64,000 bases of DNA, from the NCBI GenBank assembly GCA_947165485.1, contig CAMVAP010000009.1, forward strand, positions 1-64,000, given 5' to 3'. The DNA is from an uncultured Prevotellaceae bacterium (GTDB taxonomy: Bacteria; Bacteroidota; Bacteroidia; Bacteroidales; Muribaculaceae). This document shows positions 16,820-24,589 of the stretch, piece by piece. Numbering within the stretch: the stretch's first letter is position 1; each line of letters opens with the position of its first letter. Below the pieces are notes generated by a model. The model was not told the origin of the DNA and ran no database searches. It saw only the letters and a program-made list of their open reading frames with translations. Position numbers and translations under genes: made by a program.

Positions 16820-17824
16820 ATGCGGTGTGCACAACATATTTTTCTCTTGCTCGTGGTGCTGGCGCTTGCATCATGCAGTAGCGACAGTTTCAAGATCGAC
16901 GGTAATGTCGCCCACATCGAGGGCGATGGGGTGAAAATCGTTTTTCAGGGCGATTCAGGCATCGTCGATGACTGGGCCGAACTGGACAAGAAGGGACGCT
17001 TCTCCTACAAGGGCCAAGTGACGGACCCTGTAATCGTCAACATATTGACCAAGCGTGGCGAACCGCTGGCGACCGTCGTTGCCGCAAGCGGCGACCACCT
17101 CAAGATCAAGGGGGATGCCGTTAAACCATCGTCGATTAAGGTGAAGGGAAATGACCTCAACGAGGACTGGCAGCTGTTCCGCGATGAGCACGCAGCATTC
17201 TATACCGACCCCAACCCCAGTCGCCTGGATGCCGCCATCGAGAAGTATGTGCGCGAGCACCCAGCCGATGTACTCTCGACGGTATTGCTCATGGCCGACT
17301 ACAGTGACTATAGTGATCGGGCCAAGGTCAACAAGATGCTGACGTCTATCGACATCAAGGCACGGCCAGCATCGATCACCAGGGCATTTACCGAGGCCTT
17401 GTCGAAGGGCCCTGATGGCACCCACCTGCCACGGCTGATGAGCCTCAAACTGGCCAAGGGGGTTGACAAGTTTGACGAAATCGACATGACCGGCCACATC
17501 ACGTTGATCAACCTGTGGGCCAATCCACAACCTGACCGCAGCGCCGTGATTGGTAAAATGGAAGTCCTGGATGCAGGGATGCAAGTGCTGGATGTGCTCA
17601 CCGAGAGCGACACCCTGCGGTGGCATCAGACCATCGCCAGTGACCCCCAATCATGGAAACACTACTGGGCTCCTGGTGGCCCCCTGGAGCCAGGCATCCA
17701 GCTACTGGGCATCAAGTCCTTACCGTGGTATGCCGTCACCGATAGCACCGGCATGGTCACCTATAGTGGCCCCAACATCCAGACCGCATTAACTGCCGTC
17801 CAGAAACTAAACCACAATAACTAA
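16820..17824 (+). CDS. DUF4369 / thioredoxin-like lipoprotein
   Basis: The 334-residue protein has a signal peptide with lipobox LASC (Cys19). Residues about 25-130 match the DUF4369 beta domain that often precedes TlpA/ResA-like thioredoxins. The C-terminal half is thioredoxin-like (GHITLINLWANPQPD, then LLGIKSLPWYAVTDSTG), but the usual CxxC redox motif is replaced by NPQP. It is therefore unlikely to be a disulfide oxidoreductase. It may be a structural relative in the envelope. It sits between long inverted repeats. Confidence 0.75.
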   Translation: MRCAQHIFLLLVVLALASCSSDSFKIDGNVAHIEGDGVKIVFQGDSGIVDDWAELDKKGRFSYKGQVTDPVIVNILTKRGEPLATVVAASGDHLKIKGDAVKPSSIKVKGNDLNEDWQLFRDEHAAFYTDPNPSRLDAAIEKYVREHPADVLSTVLLMADYSDYSDRAKVNKMLTSIDIKARPASITRAFTEALSKGPDGTHLPRLMSLKLAKGVDKFDEIDMTGHITLINLWANPQPDRSAVIGKMEVLDAGMQVLDVLTESDTLRWHQTIASDPQSWKHYWAPGGPLEPGIQLLGIKSLPWYAVTDSTGMVTYSGPNIQTALTAVQKLNHNN

Positions 17825-17832
17825 ATAGTTGT

Positions 17833-17860
17833 TAGTTTCTAGTTTCTAGTTGGCATCCGC
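17833..17860 (-). repeat. 28-bp inverted repeat, right copy
   Basis: Perfect reverse complement of 16713-16740, ending TTGGCATCCGC, located 8 bp after the DUF4369 lipoprotein stop. Confidence 0.85.
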
Positions 17861-17895
17861 TAACTGCCTAAAAGTAACCCGCGCAATCAGCGTTA

Positions 17896-17934
17896 AAAAA
17901 GAAAAAGTTGTTCATGTTGTTCACAGTTGTAAAT
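17896..17934 (+). repeat. 39-bp direct repeat, left copy
   Basis: Identical to 18148-18186 (begins AAAAAGAAAAAGTTGTTC). The two copies flank palindromic element 1. Confidence 0.85.
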
Positions 17935-18147
17935 TGGTGTCTGGGGAAAGAGAGTGTATCAAAACTCACCTACGCACATTTTAACCGTGCTTACGCACGG
18001 GAAATTAAACAAAATTTTAAATTAAAATTAAATAATTATTTATTTTTATAAGAATTTTATATTTAATTTGCTTAATTTCCCGCCCGATAGGGCGGTTATA
18101 ATTCCAGGCCGAACCTTTTGATACACTCTCTTTCCCTGTACACCAAT
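17935..18147. mobile_element. Palindromic MITE-like element 1
   Basis: Outer arms GGTGTctgGGGAAAGAGAGTG...TATCAAAA (about 17936-17965) and the matching TTTTGATACACTCTC... (18117-18143) are inverted repeats. The inner core starts with hairpin CCGTGCttacGCACGG (17985-18000), continues with an AT-rich inverted repeat GGGAAATTAA...TTAATTTCCC, and ends with CCGCCCgataGGGCGG (18080-18095). It encodes no protein. Direct 39-bp repeats flank it exactly. Confidence 0.7.
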
Positions 18148-18186
18148 AAAAAGAAAAAGTTGTTCATGTTGTTCACAGTTGTAAAT
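18148..18186 (+). repeat. 39-bp direct repeat, right copy
   Basis: Second copy of 17896-17934, immediately after element 1. It runs into the TG-rich tandem array at 18159-18290. Confidence 0.85.
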
Positions 18187-18290
18187 GTTGTTTGAAAAAA
18201 AAGGTTGTAAATGTTGTTTGAAAAAGAACCGTTGTTAATGTTGTTTGATGAGAAAGAAACCGTTGTATAGGTTGTTTGAAAAACTGTGCT
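18159..18290 (+). repeat. Degenerate tandem repeat (GTTGTAAATGTTGTTTGAAAA type)
   Basis: Units begin at 18159, 18178, 18204, 18231 and 18262, with lengths of 19-31 bp. Each has GTTGTnnATGTTGTTTG followed by an A-rich spacer. There is no open reading frame of note. Confidence 0.7.
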
Positions 18291-18344
18291 TTATCTGTGT
18301 GGGGTCCGATAAGATTTAGCGGAGGAGTGGAGGACATAACGACA

Positions 18345-18379
18345 GCCTGCCGAGTGGGGGGCGGTCCCCATCGGCAGGC
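18345..18379. other. Very stable GC-rich hairpin, possible structured RNA
   Basis: GCCTGCCGA-g-TGGGG (18345-18359) pairs with CCCCA-TCGGCAGGC (18366-18379), a 14-bp stem with one bulge. It is enclosed by a weaker pair GACATAACG/CGTTGTGTC (18333-18341, 18391-18399). No T-tract follows, so it is not a simple terminator. Confidence 0.5.
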
Positions 18380-18391
18380 ACGTTGCGAGGC

Positions 18392-18543
18392 GTTGTGTCA
18401 TCATGCTATGCTTGCAATATAATCCGTGCAAAGCACGGAAAAATCAAACAAAATAAATTTTTATTTAAATTTTATTTATAATTTTTGTTTAATTTTTCGA
18501 GCGAAGCTCGATTCATGCTAACAGTTGCAAGTTATGACACAGC
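18392..18543. mobile_element. Palindromic MITE-like element 2
   Basis: The outer inverted arms are GTTGTGTCAT (18392-18401) and ATGACACAGC (18534-18543). The core is CCGTGCaaaGCACGG (18424-18438), an AT-rich inverted repeat (AAATCAAACAAAA/TTTTGTTTAATTT), then CGAGCgaaGCTCG (18498-18510). This is the same architecture as elements 1, 3 and 4 with different hairpin sequences. Confidence 0.65.
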
Positions 18544-18630
18544 GTCCAGCAGATGAAATTTAATAGCACTATTTTTCCCAGGTCGTTCTGCTTTCTTTAT
18601 CTGATGGCAATTTTTGCCAAAATTGGGGAA

Positions 18631-18786
18631 ACGATATAGCGGTTGGCCCTGAAAAGTTTCTTAATGCTAATTTCGCTAAGAAAACGTATTTTCACGAAGA
18701 ATATTTAAAACTATTCGTGATAAATATAACTAATTCGTGAAATTAGCATTAGCCCCGCAGGGTTTAGGCCAACTGCTATATCATCG
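18631..18786. mobile_element. Palindromic MITE-like element 2b
   Basis: The outer arms ACGATATAGCGGTTGGCC (from 18631) and GGCCAACTGCTATATCATCG (18767-18786) are the same arm type as element 4. The inside differs: AATGCTAATTTC/GAAATTAGCATT (18663-18674, 18739-18750) encloses TCACGAA/TTCGTGA (18692-18698, 18714-18720). A separate TGGCAAtttTTGCCA hairpin lies just before it at 18605-18619. Confidence 0.65.
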
Positions 18787-18823
18787 CATAAATTTGGTTG
18801 CGCCTCAGCCATTGATGCGGGCG

Positions 18824-20368
18824 TCATGGCATTCGGCTTACACAAATCTTTTTGCCGTTGTGGATGTAGATGCCGGGCGTGGAGGGCACCTCCTTGCCCA
18901 CAGGCTGCCCCATCAGGTTGTAGTAGTTACCGTCCATAGCACGACACGGCTTGTCGGCCACCGCCTCATCGATACCCACGTGAACACCTGGGTCAAAGTA
19001 AATGCCCTTGTAGATGATCTGTCCATTCTCAACGACATGGCTCAGATGGAATCGTGGATCTGCATAAGTCATGTTATATAGATAATGCAATGTGAAACCA
19101 GAATTATGGCCGTCAAAGCCTACACTTTCAATGAGGTAATCTTCCAGATTCCAACGATTGATCACGTGGCGCTTGACTTGAACTCCGCCCACTGTCGTAA
19201 TATCACTTCCAACATATGAAAATTCGAATTCGTCAAATATATCTGGATCAAACATTTTTTCGCTCTCATAGTAACTTTTAGTGTCGGCAAAATCATACAG
19301 CACGAATTCCTGACCGGTCCAGATTTGTCCATACAGGCCATCAGTTAGTGAGTTTTCTGGCCCATAACCAATAGGACAATCATGGTAAAAAATGCATCCA
19401 GGCACTATGCCATACACCACTCTGTCCTCTTCACGCAGATATATTGGGATCGTATCATGGTCCCAATCTATAGCGCTCCCGCTATACTTATGCATCGCTT
19501 TATAATTCTTGCCATCAATAACGGTATCACCTTTGATCTCTAGAATTATATAATTCTTTCCTAGTGCAAGATTCTCGTCATACCCATATACCGTACTATA
19601 ATAATTCTCATAAAAGTACACCCACTTGACCCCCTCGCGAACAAAGGGGACGTAATCTTCGGGCTCTTCATATAGTTCACCCTTGTAGATGATTTTCCCA
19701 TTTTCCATGACATGACTCAGTCCGAAATTAACACTTCCATCTCCAATAATCATTGGCATGAAGAAACTCAAGGTGTAACCTGTTGGCGAATCCATCCCTA
19801 CGCCTTCAACGACCTTGAAAGATTCGTCACAGCTGTAGCGCTTGGCCCTATGGCCACCAATAGTTATCACATCGGTAGTGAACTGGTCTTCATAAGCGGA
19901 ATTCATGAGGTTTTGCCAGCAGGCTTGAGCATTGCTGAAATCGTATAGCACAAACTCCTGACCATTTCGGATGGCATCATAGTCTTGGTAAGTGGCACAG
20001 TTCCCAATCGGACAGTCATGGTACACTTTCCCTTCAGGCACGATGGCATAGACAACTTTGTCCTCTTCACGCATGCAAATGGGCACAGTGTCATTCACAA
20101 TATTGATTGCATTACCGTAATACTTGTGCATGAGTTTATAGGTCTTGCCGTTGATGACAGTATCGCCCTTGAACTCAAGATTCAAATAGACTTTGCCCTG
20201 TGCAAGATTAGGATTGGCAGGATATGGGTCATCAAAATTGTTGTAGAAGTACACCCATTTCACGCCCTCGCGAACAAACGGGACGTACTCATAGTCGTTA
20301 TAATCTTGCGCTACCGCTTGGGTCAAGCACAGTAGGGCAAGAATCGAAAAAAGTATTGTCTTCTTCAT
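18824..20368 (-). CDS. Secreted protein with two tandem repeats and T9SS-like tail
   Basis: The 514-residue protein has signal peptide KKTILFSILALLCLTQAVAQ. It is made of two copies of a roughly 215-residue unit, each starting YVPFVREGVKWVYFY and containing KGDTVI.GK.YK.MHKY, REED.VVY.IVP, YHDCPIG, GQEFVLYDF and LSHV.ENG.IIYKG. The C-terminus (NYYNLMGQPVGKEVPSTPGI...) resembles the abbreviated T9SS-like tail common in Prevotella-type surface proteins. I do not recognise a named family. No catalytic motif is obvious. It lies downstream of the small DUF3244-like gene, separated by a terminator-like hairpin. Confidence 0.75.
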   Translation of the reverse strand: MKKTILFSILALLCLTQAVAQDYNDYEYVPFVREGVKWVYFYNNFDDPYPANPNLAQGKVYLNLEFKGDTVINGKTYKLMHKYYGNAINIVNDTVPICMREEDKVVYAIVPEGKVYHDCPIGNCATYQDYDAIRNGQEFVLYDFSNAQACWQNLMNSAYEDQFTTDVITIGGHRAKRYSCDESFKVVEGVGMDSPTGYTLSFFMPMIIGDGSVNFGLSHVMENGKIIYKGELYEEPEDYVPFVREGVKWVYFYENYYSTVYGYDENLALGKNYIILEIKGDTVIDGKNYKAMHKYSGSAIDWDHDTIPIYLREEDRVVYGIVPGCIFYHDCPIGYGPENSLTDGLYGQIWTGQEFVLYDFADTKSYYESEKMFDPDIFDEFEFSYVGSDITTVGGVQVKRHVINRWNLEDYLIESVGFDGHNSGFTLHYLYNMTYADPRFHLSHVVENGQIIYKGIYFDPGVHVGIDEAVADKPCRAMDGNYYNLMGQPVGKEVPSTPGIYIHNGKKICVSRMP

Positions 20369-20405
20369 GTTATGTCTGTTATTTAGTTAATAAGAAATTG
20401 TTGTC

Positions 20406-20437
20406 ATCTAAAAAGTATCCCCGTTTCATTTGGGGGA
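20406..20437 (-). terminator. Terminator-like hairpin between two secreted-protein genes
   Basis: On the minus strand TCCCC...GGGGA (20418-20436) is followed by TACTTTTTAG. It separates the 20452-20820 gene from 18824-20368 and could be a terminator or attenuator. Confidence 0.5.
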
Positions 20438-20451
20438 AAATCAGACATTCT

Positions 20452-20820
20452 TCAGTAGGTGCTGAAGAAGCCCTCGAAGGAATTGCCCGTGGGTGAGACA
20501 ATGGTGATGACATGCAAGCCAGGAGCAAATGACGAGATGTCAATCATGTCAAAAGTACCATTAACCTGAGTACTAATTTCGACAACATTAGTTGCGGAAG
20601 AGGTAATTTCCACATCATAATAGCTAACAGCTCCATCCCCATCGATTATTATCTCTTGAATCTTTTCATCATAGTGATAAAATGCTTGAGGTTTGTCATA
20701 ATACAATGTGTTGCCAGAGCGATTGTCAGCTGGTCCCTTTGGAGTAAGAATAATAGCACCCACTCCCGCTTGAGCGACCAGGCCGACCATCACAAATAAA
20801 AGAAGAATAAAACGTTTCAT
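20452..20820 (-). CDS. Small secreted DUF3244-like protein
   Basis: The 122-residue protein has signal peptide KRFILLLFVMVGLVAQAG. The mature part is a short beta-sandwich with YYDVEITSSATNVVEIS and a final SPTGNSFEGFFSTY. This pattern resembles DUF3244, small secreted proteins seen in Bacteroidales whose function is unknown. It has its own promoter with an overlapping palindrome (20859-20886). Confidence 0.65.
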   Translation of the reverse strand: MKRFILLLFVMVGLVAQAGVGAIILTPKGPADNRSGNTLYYDKPQAFYHYDEKIQEIIIDGDGAVSYYDVEITSSATNVVEISTQVNGTFDMIDISSFAPGLHVITIVSPTGNSFEGFFSTY

Positions 20821-20858
20821 TTGCTTTTCATTTTTTGTTATTAATAAAAGTTGCTATG

Positions 20859-20886
20859 CAAAATTATAATGTAATTTTCATTACAT
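20859..20886 (-). promoter_or_regulatory. Promoter with overlapping palindrome for the DUF3244-like gene
   Basis: On the minus strand a -7 box TAATTTTG occupies 20866-20859, about 40 nt before the ATG. Directly upstream, covering the -33 region, is the palindrome ATGTAATTTTCATTACAT (20869-20886), a plausible operator. No clear TTTG is present at -33. Confidence 0.5.
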
Positions 20887-20990
20887 TCATAGTTTTGTGC
20901 TCTAATTTTATTTCACATCGTTCACATTTTGTAATTTATTGAAAATAAAGCAAATAGATATACAACAGATAACTGGACTGTGAAAAAAAT

Positions 20991-21027
20991 GTCAAAAAAG
21001 GCCCTCTTTGAGGGTCTTTTTTTGACA
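20991..21027 (-). terminator. rho-independent terminator for the TPR regulator
   Basis: On the minus strand GACCCTC-aaag-AGGGCC is flanked by A- and T-runs (TGTCAAAAAAAG...CTTTTTTGACA), giving a strong stem ending in TTTTTT. It lies just after the stop at 21065. Confidence 0.8.
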
Positions 21028-21064
21028 AAATGTGAATGATGAATATCCAAATGTGAACGAAAAA

Positions 21065-22744
21065 CTACTGATTTCGGTAGTCTCTGTTGTCTTGACCAAT
21101 TTCCATGAGGCCATTCAAGTGGTCTTGCAACGGTGCTTGAATGCCCATTTTCTGGGCAATGATTTTGCGCTTATTGAGGACATACCTTGGAGAATAGCCG
21201 AGAATCATGGCTATCTCCAGATAAGAAAAGCCGCAGCAGGACAGTTCAATGAATTTCAAGTCTTTTTTTGAGATATCTGGATTCTGCGCAATAATTGAAA
21301 TCACGTTATTGTGTTTGTGATCCAGATGAGACCTTAATTCATTCCAGAAGCCCTCATCTGCCACGTCCACAATGCTCTCTTTGATTTGACGGGCCAATTG
21401 AGCTGAAGAGATTTGTTTGCTGGATGGGTTTACACACGTTTTCAGGATACTGATAAGATTGACAATCAAGTGTTCGATGGCGGTATCATGCGCATCTATC
21501 TGGCCAAGCAGTTCATTGGCATGGATCAGGTTGATATTGTCGAGTTCCTTGATGATGGCTTTGGTGTTGTGCGCCCTGCGCAGGTGTTCTATGATTAGAA
21601 GTGCAATCACAATAACAGTAAGCACTGCCATAATGAGGATAATCCAGTGGAGGATGCCCATTTTGGCGTTTACTTCATTCTGATGCTGCCTGTCAAAACT
21701 CCTCTCTATCTGCTTGATCTTGTACTTTAATTTAGAATTGAGTATTGAATCCGATAACTGATGGGAAAGCATGTCATAATAGCTGCTCATGATAGAGTCG
21801 CCATCAAACAGGGCCATCTCAGAAAGTATCTCAAACCTCCTTGTTCGTATCTGTTCCAGGCTTCCGTCAGCAGCATCCTCGTCCACAAAGTCTAGATAGT
21901 ACCTGGCCGAATCAAGTTTTCCGACCTTGGCATATATCTCTGCCAGATCAAGTAACAGGTCATTGTTTATGAAATCTGGGTAATCGTCCAGACAATGCAG
22001 GGCTATCTGTTTGGCCATCGCCATTGAGTCTCCGTAATAAGCCAGCTGCCTGCATAGTAATTCCTTGCTTATAAAAATTTTTGAACTGTCGTTAAGTTCA
22101 TTAGCGAGTTGGATTGAATGTTTCAGTAGATTCTCGGGGTTCCCGATACGGGTGATGCCACTGCAACCTCCCATGTGGAAAAAGCAATCAAATTGCAGTC
22201 GCTTGTTACCTGTCAGCAAGTAATAATGCAGAGCCTGGCTGTATTTATCAAAACATATCTGTGGGTCAATATAATGTTCACGATATAAGTCGCCTATTCT
22301 TGTATTGATTTGTCCCAGATTGGCGTAGTCTGAGGGGTCGGCGGTGGTTTCGGCCTTCTTGTAGTAAGTCATGGCGCTGTCGGGGTAGCCCAGTTCTTCC
22401 ATGACGGCGCCCTTGTAGATGTAGGCGCGGGTGAGTTTTTCGCGCTCGCCGCTGTGGTGGCTGTAGTAGGCCAGGGCGCGGTTGATGTCGCTGTCGCTGG
22501 TGGCGGTGATGTAGCACTTGTAGCGGCCCTGTGTGAGCAGCAGGTCGCGGTAGGCACGGTCGCCAGGGGTGGGCAGGCTGTCGGGGCTGATGCCTTGGAC
22601 GAGCGACAGGGCGCTGTCGGGGTCATGTGGCATGAGGCTGTCGGCCTGCACGAGCCGCCCGTCATAGCGGTGCGCCCCTCCACAGCCCGCAACCATCGTC
22701 ACGAGCATCCAAGCCACAAGCAATATGACCACCTTCCCTCTCAT
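21065..22744 (-). CDS. TPR-transmembrane-LuxR-type HTH regulator
   Basis: Start ATG 22744 gives MRGKVVILLVAWMLVTMVAGC, a signal sequence with a lipobox-like AGC. A longer in-frame start at 22783 is rejected because a good promoter would fall inside it. Residues about 25-340 are TPR repeats (for example DSAMTYYKKAETT, FDKYSQALHYYLLTG). A membrane helix lies near 370-390 (LHWIILIMAVLTVIVIALLI). A coiled segment follows, then a C-terminal HTH (KKDLKFIELSCCGFSYLEIA, then YSPRYVLNKRKIIAQKMGI). This is the Bacteroidetes one-component design with periplasmic TPR and cytoplasmic LuxR-like domain. Likely targets are the nearby secreted-protein genes (18824, 20452), by position only. Confidence 0.8.
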   Translation of the reverse strand: MRGKVVILLVAWMLVTMVAGCGGAHRYDGRLVQADSLMPHDPDSALSLVQGISPDSLPTPGDRAYRDLLLTQGRYKCYITATSDSDINRALAYYSHHSGEREKLTRAYIYKGAVMEELGYPDSAMTYYKKAETTADPSDYANLGQINTRIGDLYREHYIDPQICFDKYSQALHYYLLTGNKRLQFDCFFHMGGCSGITRIGNPENLLKHSIQLANELNDSSKIFISKELLCRQLAYYGDSMAMAKQIALHCLDDYPDFINNDLLLDLAEIYAKVGKLDSARYYLDFVDEDAADGSLEQIRTRRFEILSEMALFDGDSIMSSYYDMLSHQLSDSILNSKLKYKIKQIERSFDRQHQNEVNAKMGILHWIILIMAVLTVIVIALLIIEHLRRAHNTKAIIKELDNINLIHANELLGQIDAHDTAIEHLIVNLISILKTCVNPSSKQISSAQLARQIKESIVDVADEGFWNELRSHLDHKHNNVISIIAQNPDISKKDLKFIELSCCGFSYLEIAMILGYSPRYVLNKRKIIAQKMGIQAPLQDHLNGLMEIGQDNRDYRNQ

Positions 22745-22752
22745 TGCGCCTG

Positions 22753-22784
22753 CAAAGATAGTGCAAGCCGTGGGAAATGCCAAA
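22753..22784 (-). promoter_or_regulatory. Promoter for the TPR regulator, apparently leaderless
   Basis: Minus strand: TTTG (22784-22781), 20-bp spacer, TATCTTTG (22760-22753), then only 8 bases to the ATG at 22744. Transcription would begin at or within about two bases of the start codon. Confidence 0.65.
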
Positions 22785-22847
22785 ACTATTCTGAGTATTC
22801 CCCACGGCTCACCCCATCATAGCACACAGCGCAACGATAGTGAATAA

Positions 22848-23157
22848 AGGGGACTTCTATAAATTAGCTTGGAATGAATTTGGAGTGATTTTTTCGAGCA
22901 GATTTTGGGGCTGTGTCATAATTGATAAGTTGCAATTCTAACCGCCCTGCGGGCGGGAAATTATTCAAATTATAATTAAATTGATATAAATATAAAATAA
23001 TAATTAATTTTAATTTAAAAATTTGATAAATTTCCCGTGCGTTAGCACGGTAATATTATTGAGTCGCAATGATGACACAGCCTCAAGAGATGCCGAAAAG
23101 CGCCCAAAGACATCCAACACTAAAAACTATCATTTTGGTAATTTATAGAAGTCCCCT
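22848..23157. mobile_element. Nested palindromic MITE-like element 3
   Basis: The outermost 19-bp arms are perfect inverted repeats: AGGGGACTTCTATAAATTA (22848-22866) and its complement at 23139-23157. Inside lie GGCTGTGTCAT (22909-22919) and ATGACACAGCC (23072-23082). The core is CCGCCCtgcGGGCGG (22942-22956), an AT-rich inverted repeat beginning GGGAAATT, then CCGTGCgttaGCACGG (23035-23050). It fills the gap between the TPR regulator and the DUF4353 operon. Confidence 0.7.
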
Positions 23158-23184
23158 AAAACAACTGTAGTTGGTTGAAAGGTG

Positions 23185-24531
23185 TCAGTAGGCGATTTCA
23201 ACCAGGCGGGCATCGGTGTTGTTGAGGGTGGTGTAGCCGTCGGCGATGGTGAGGGTGCCGTCAACATCGAGGGCCTTGCCACTGGGCGTGCAGCTGTAGA
23301 AATAGCCACCCTGGATGATGCAGTCGGTGTCACACTTCACACCCTTGGGGGCAACACTCTTTTGCTGGCCTGTCACGACAACGTTGAGCGTGCCGCCCGT
23401 GAAGGTGAACGGCTGTGCCACGTTGATGCCCTTGGCGTCGTTGCCAGTGCTCTTGATGTTGAGGGTGCCGCCCGTCATGTTGAGGTTCCAGTCGGCTTTG
23501 ACGCCGGCAGCGCCAGTGGATACCAGATTGCCCAGAGAGTCGGTCTCCAGTCTGGAAGTACCGGTGTTGATGATGGTGGTGCGCCCTCCCGTGATGTAAA
23601 CGAGGCTGTCGCAGTTGATGCCCTTGGCACCATCGGCGTTGATCTCCATATTGATGACGCCGCCCTTGATGTGCACATAGTCCTTGGCCTTGATGCCGTG
23701 GCCGCTGGTGCTGTTGAGGTACATCTTGGTACCAGGTCGCACAATCACATAGTCATCGCTTGCCATGCAGTGGCGTCCCACGCTATAGACATTGAGCAGG
23801 CCCTTGCCGCTGACCAGAATCTGCCCCTCGCTGAAGATGGCCGCCTTCTGGTCCTCGCCCTCCACCATTTGATAGGTTTCTCCATCGCGCAGGGTATTGA
23901 CCGTACCCTCGTTGAGAACCAGGTAGAATGACTTGCCGCATTGGTTGTTGATGGCTGCACCGGTGGGATTGGTGATATCCACTCCATTGAGCTGAAGCTG
24001 GAATTTGCGCTCGCTGTAGAACTTGAGTGAGCCGTTGGCTGTGCTGCCGCTCACGATGTAGCGAACGCGCTTGGCGGCGCTGGTGATGGTCACGTGGGCT
24101 CCGTCGATAGTCACCACAACCGAGCTGGGCTTGCCGGTGACCGTGGCGGTCTCGCCGTCAAAGTTGATATAAACCGTTGTGGACCAGATGGTGTTCTCCA
24201 CATAGTCGCCATATTCAGGGGCTTCCTCGTCCTCAACGATGATTTCGGGTGCCTCGATCAACTCGCTGTCGTCCAGGACAATCTCCTTGGGCACGAGTTG
24301 CTCCTCGGGGCCATTCAAGAGGATGTCGATGATGGAGTTGATATCGGCGATATTGACCTCGCCGTCGTTGTTGACGTCTCCAGCCAGGTTGTCTTCTCCA
24401 CTGAGGATGACGTCGATAACCGCATTGATGTCGCTGATCGATACTTCCCCGTCACCATTGACATCGCCGGTGAGCGCCGAGGCTGCAAAGCCAAGCGTCA
24501 GGGCCGTGATAACAAACAATATTCGTTTCAT
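23185..24531 (-). CDS. Secreted DUF4353 beta-helix (carbohydrate-binding) protein with N-terminal dockerin-like domain
   Basis: The 448-residue protein has a signal peptide (KRILFVITALTLGFAASA) followed at once by a dockerin-type EF-hand pair (GDVNGDGEVSISDINAVIDV; GDVNNDGEVNIADINSIIDI). An acidic linker leads to a right-handed beta-helix of the DUF4353/Cthe_2159 type (about residues 125-448) with repeated GG-turn rungs (FTFTGGTLNVVV, IQGGYFYSC, NMTGGTLNIKS). Cthe_2159 is known to bind acidic plant polysaccharides. An N-terminal dockerin is unusual, as these modules are normally C-terminal. It is the last gene of the VTC-DUF4956 operon. It closely resembles the upstream lipoprotein paralogue. 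Confidence 0.82.
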   Translation of the reverse strand: MKRILFVITALTLGFAASALTGDVNGDGEVSISDINAVIDVILSGEDNLAGDVNNDGEVNIADINSIIDILLNGPEEQLVPKEIVLDDSELIEAPEIIVEDEEAPEYGDYVENTIWSTTVYINFDGETATVTGKPSSVVVTIDGAHVTITSAAKRVRYIVSGSTANGSLKFYSERKFQLQLNGVDITNPTGAAINNQCGKSFYLVLNEGTVNTLRDGETYQMVEGEDQKAAIFSEGQILVSGKGLLNVYSVGRHCMASDDYVIVRPGTKMYLNSTSGHGIKAKDYVHIKGGVINMEINADGAKGINCDSLVYITGGRTTIINTGTSRLETDSLGNLVSTGAAGVKADWNLNMTGGTLNIKSTGNDAKGINVAQPFTFTGGTLNVVVTGQQKSVAPKGVKCDTDCIIQGGYFYSCTPSGKALDVDGTLTIADGYTTLNNTDARLVEIAY

Positions 24532-24589
24532 ACCTTGGATAGTAGTTAATGTCGATAAACAGATGATTGGGTGATGCTGATTGTGTTCA

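Noticed and set aside
18824-19081. Plus-strand open frame at 18737-19081
   Set aside because: It overlaps element 2b and the 3' end of the minus-strand secreted-protein gene and has no domain or promoter support.
22745-22783. Longer start (ATG 22783) for the TPR-HTH regulator
   Set aside because: The TTTG-N20-TATCTTTG promoter would lie inside the coding region, and the signal peptide begins properly at ATG 22744.
17825-23160. CRISPR array suggested by the many hairpins and repeats
   Set aside because: Repeats are nested palindromes and degenerate tandem units without constant repeat/spacer spacing, and no cas genes are present.
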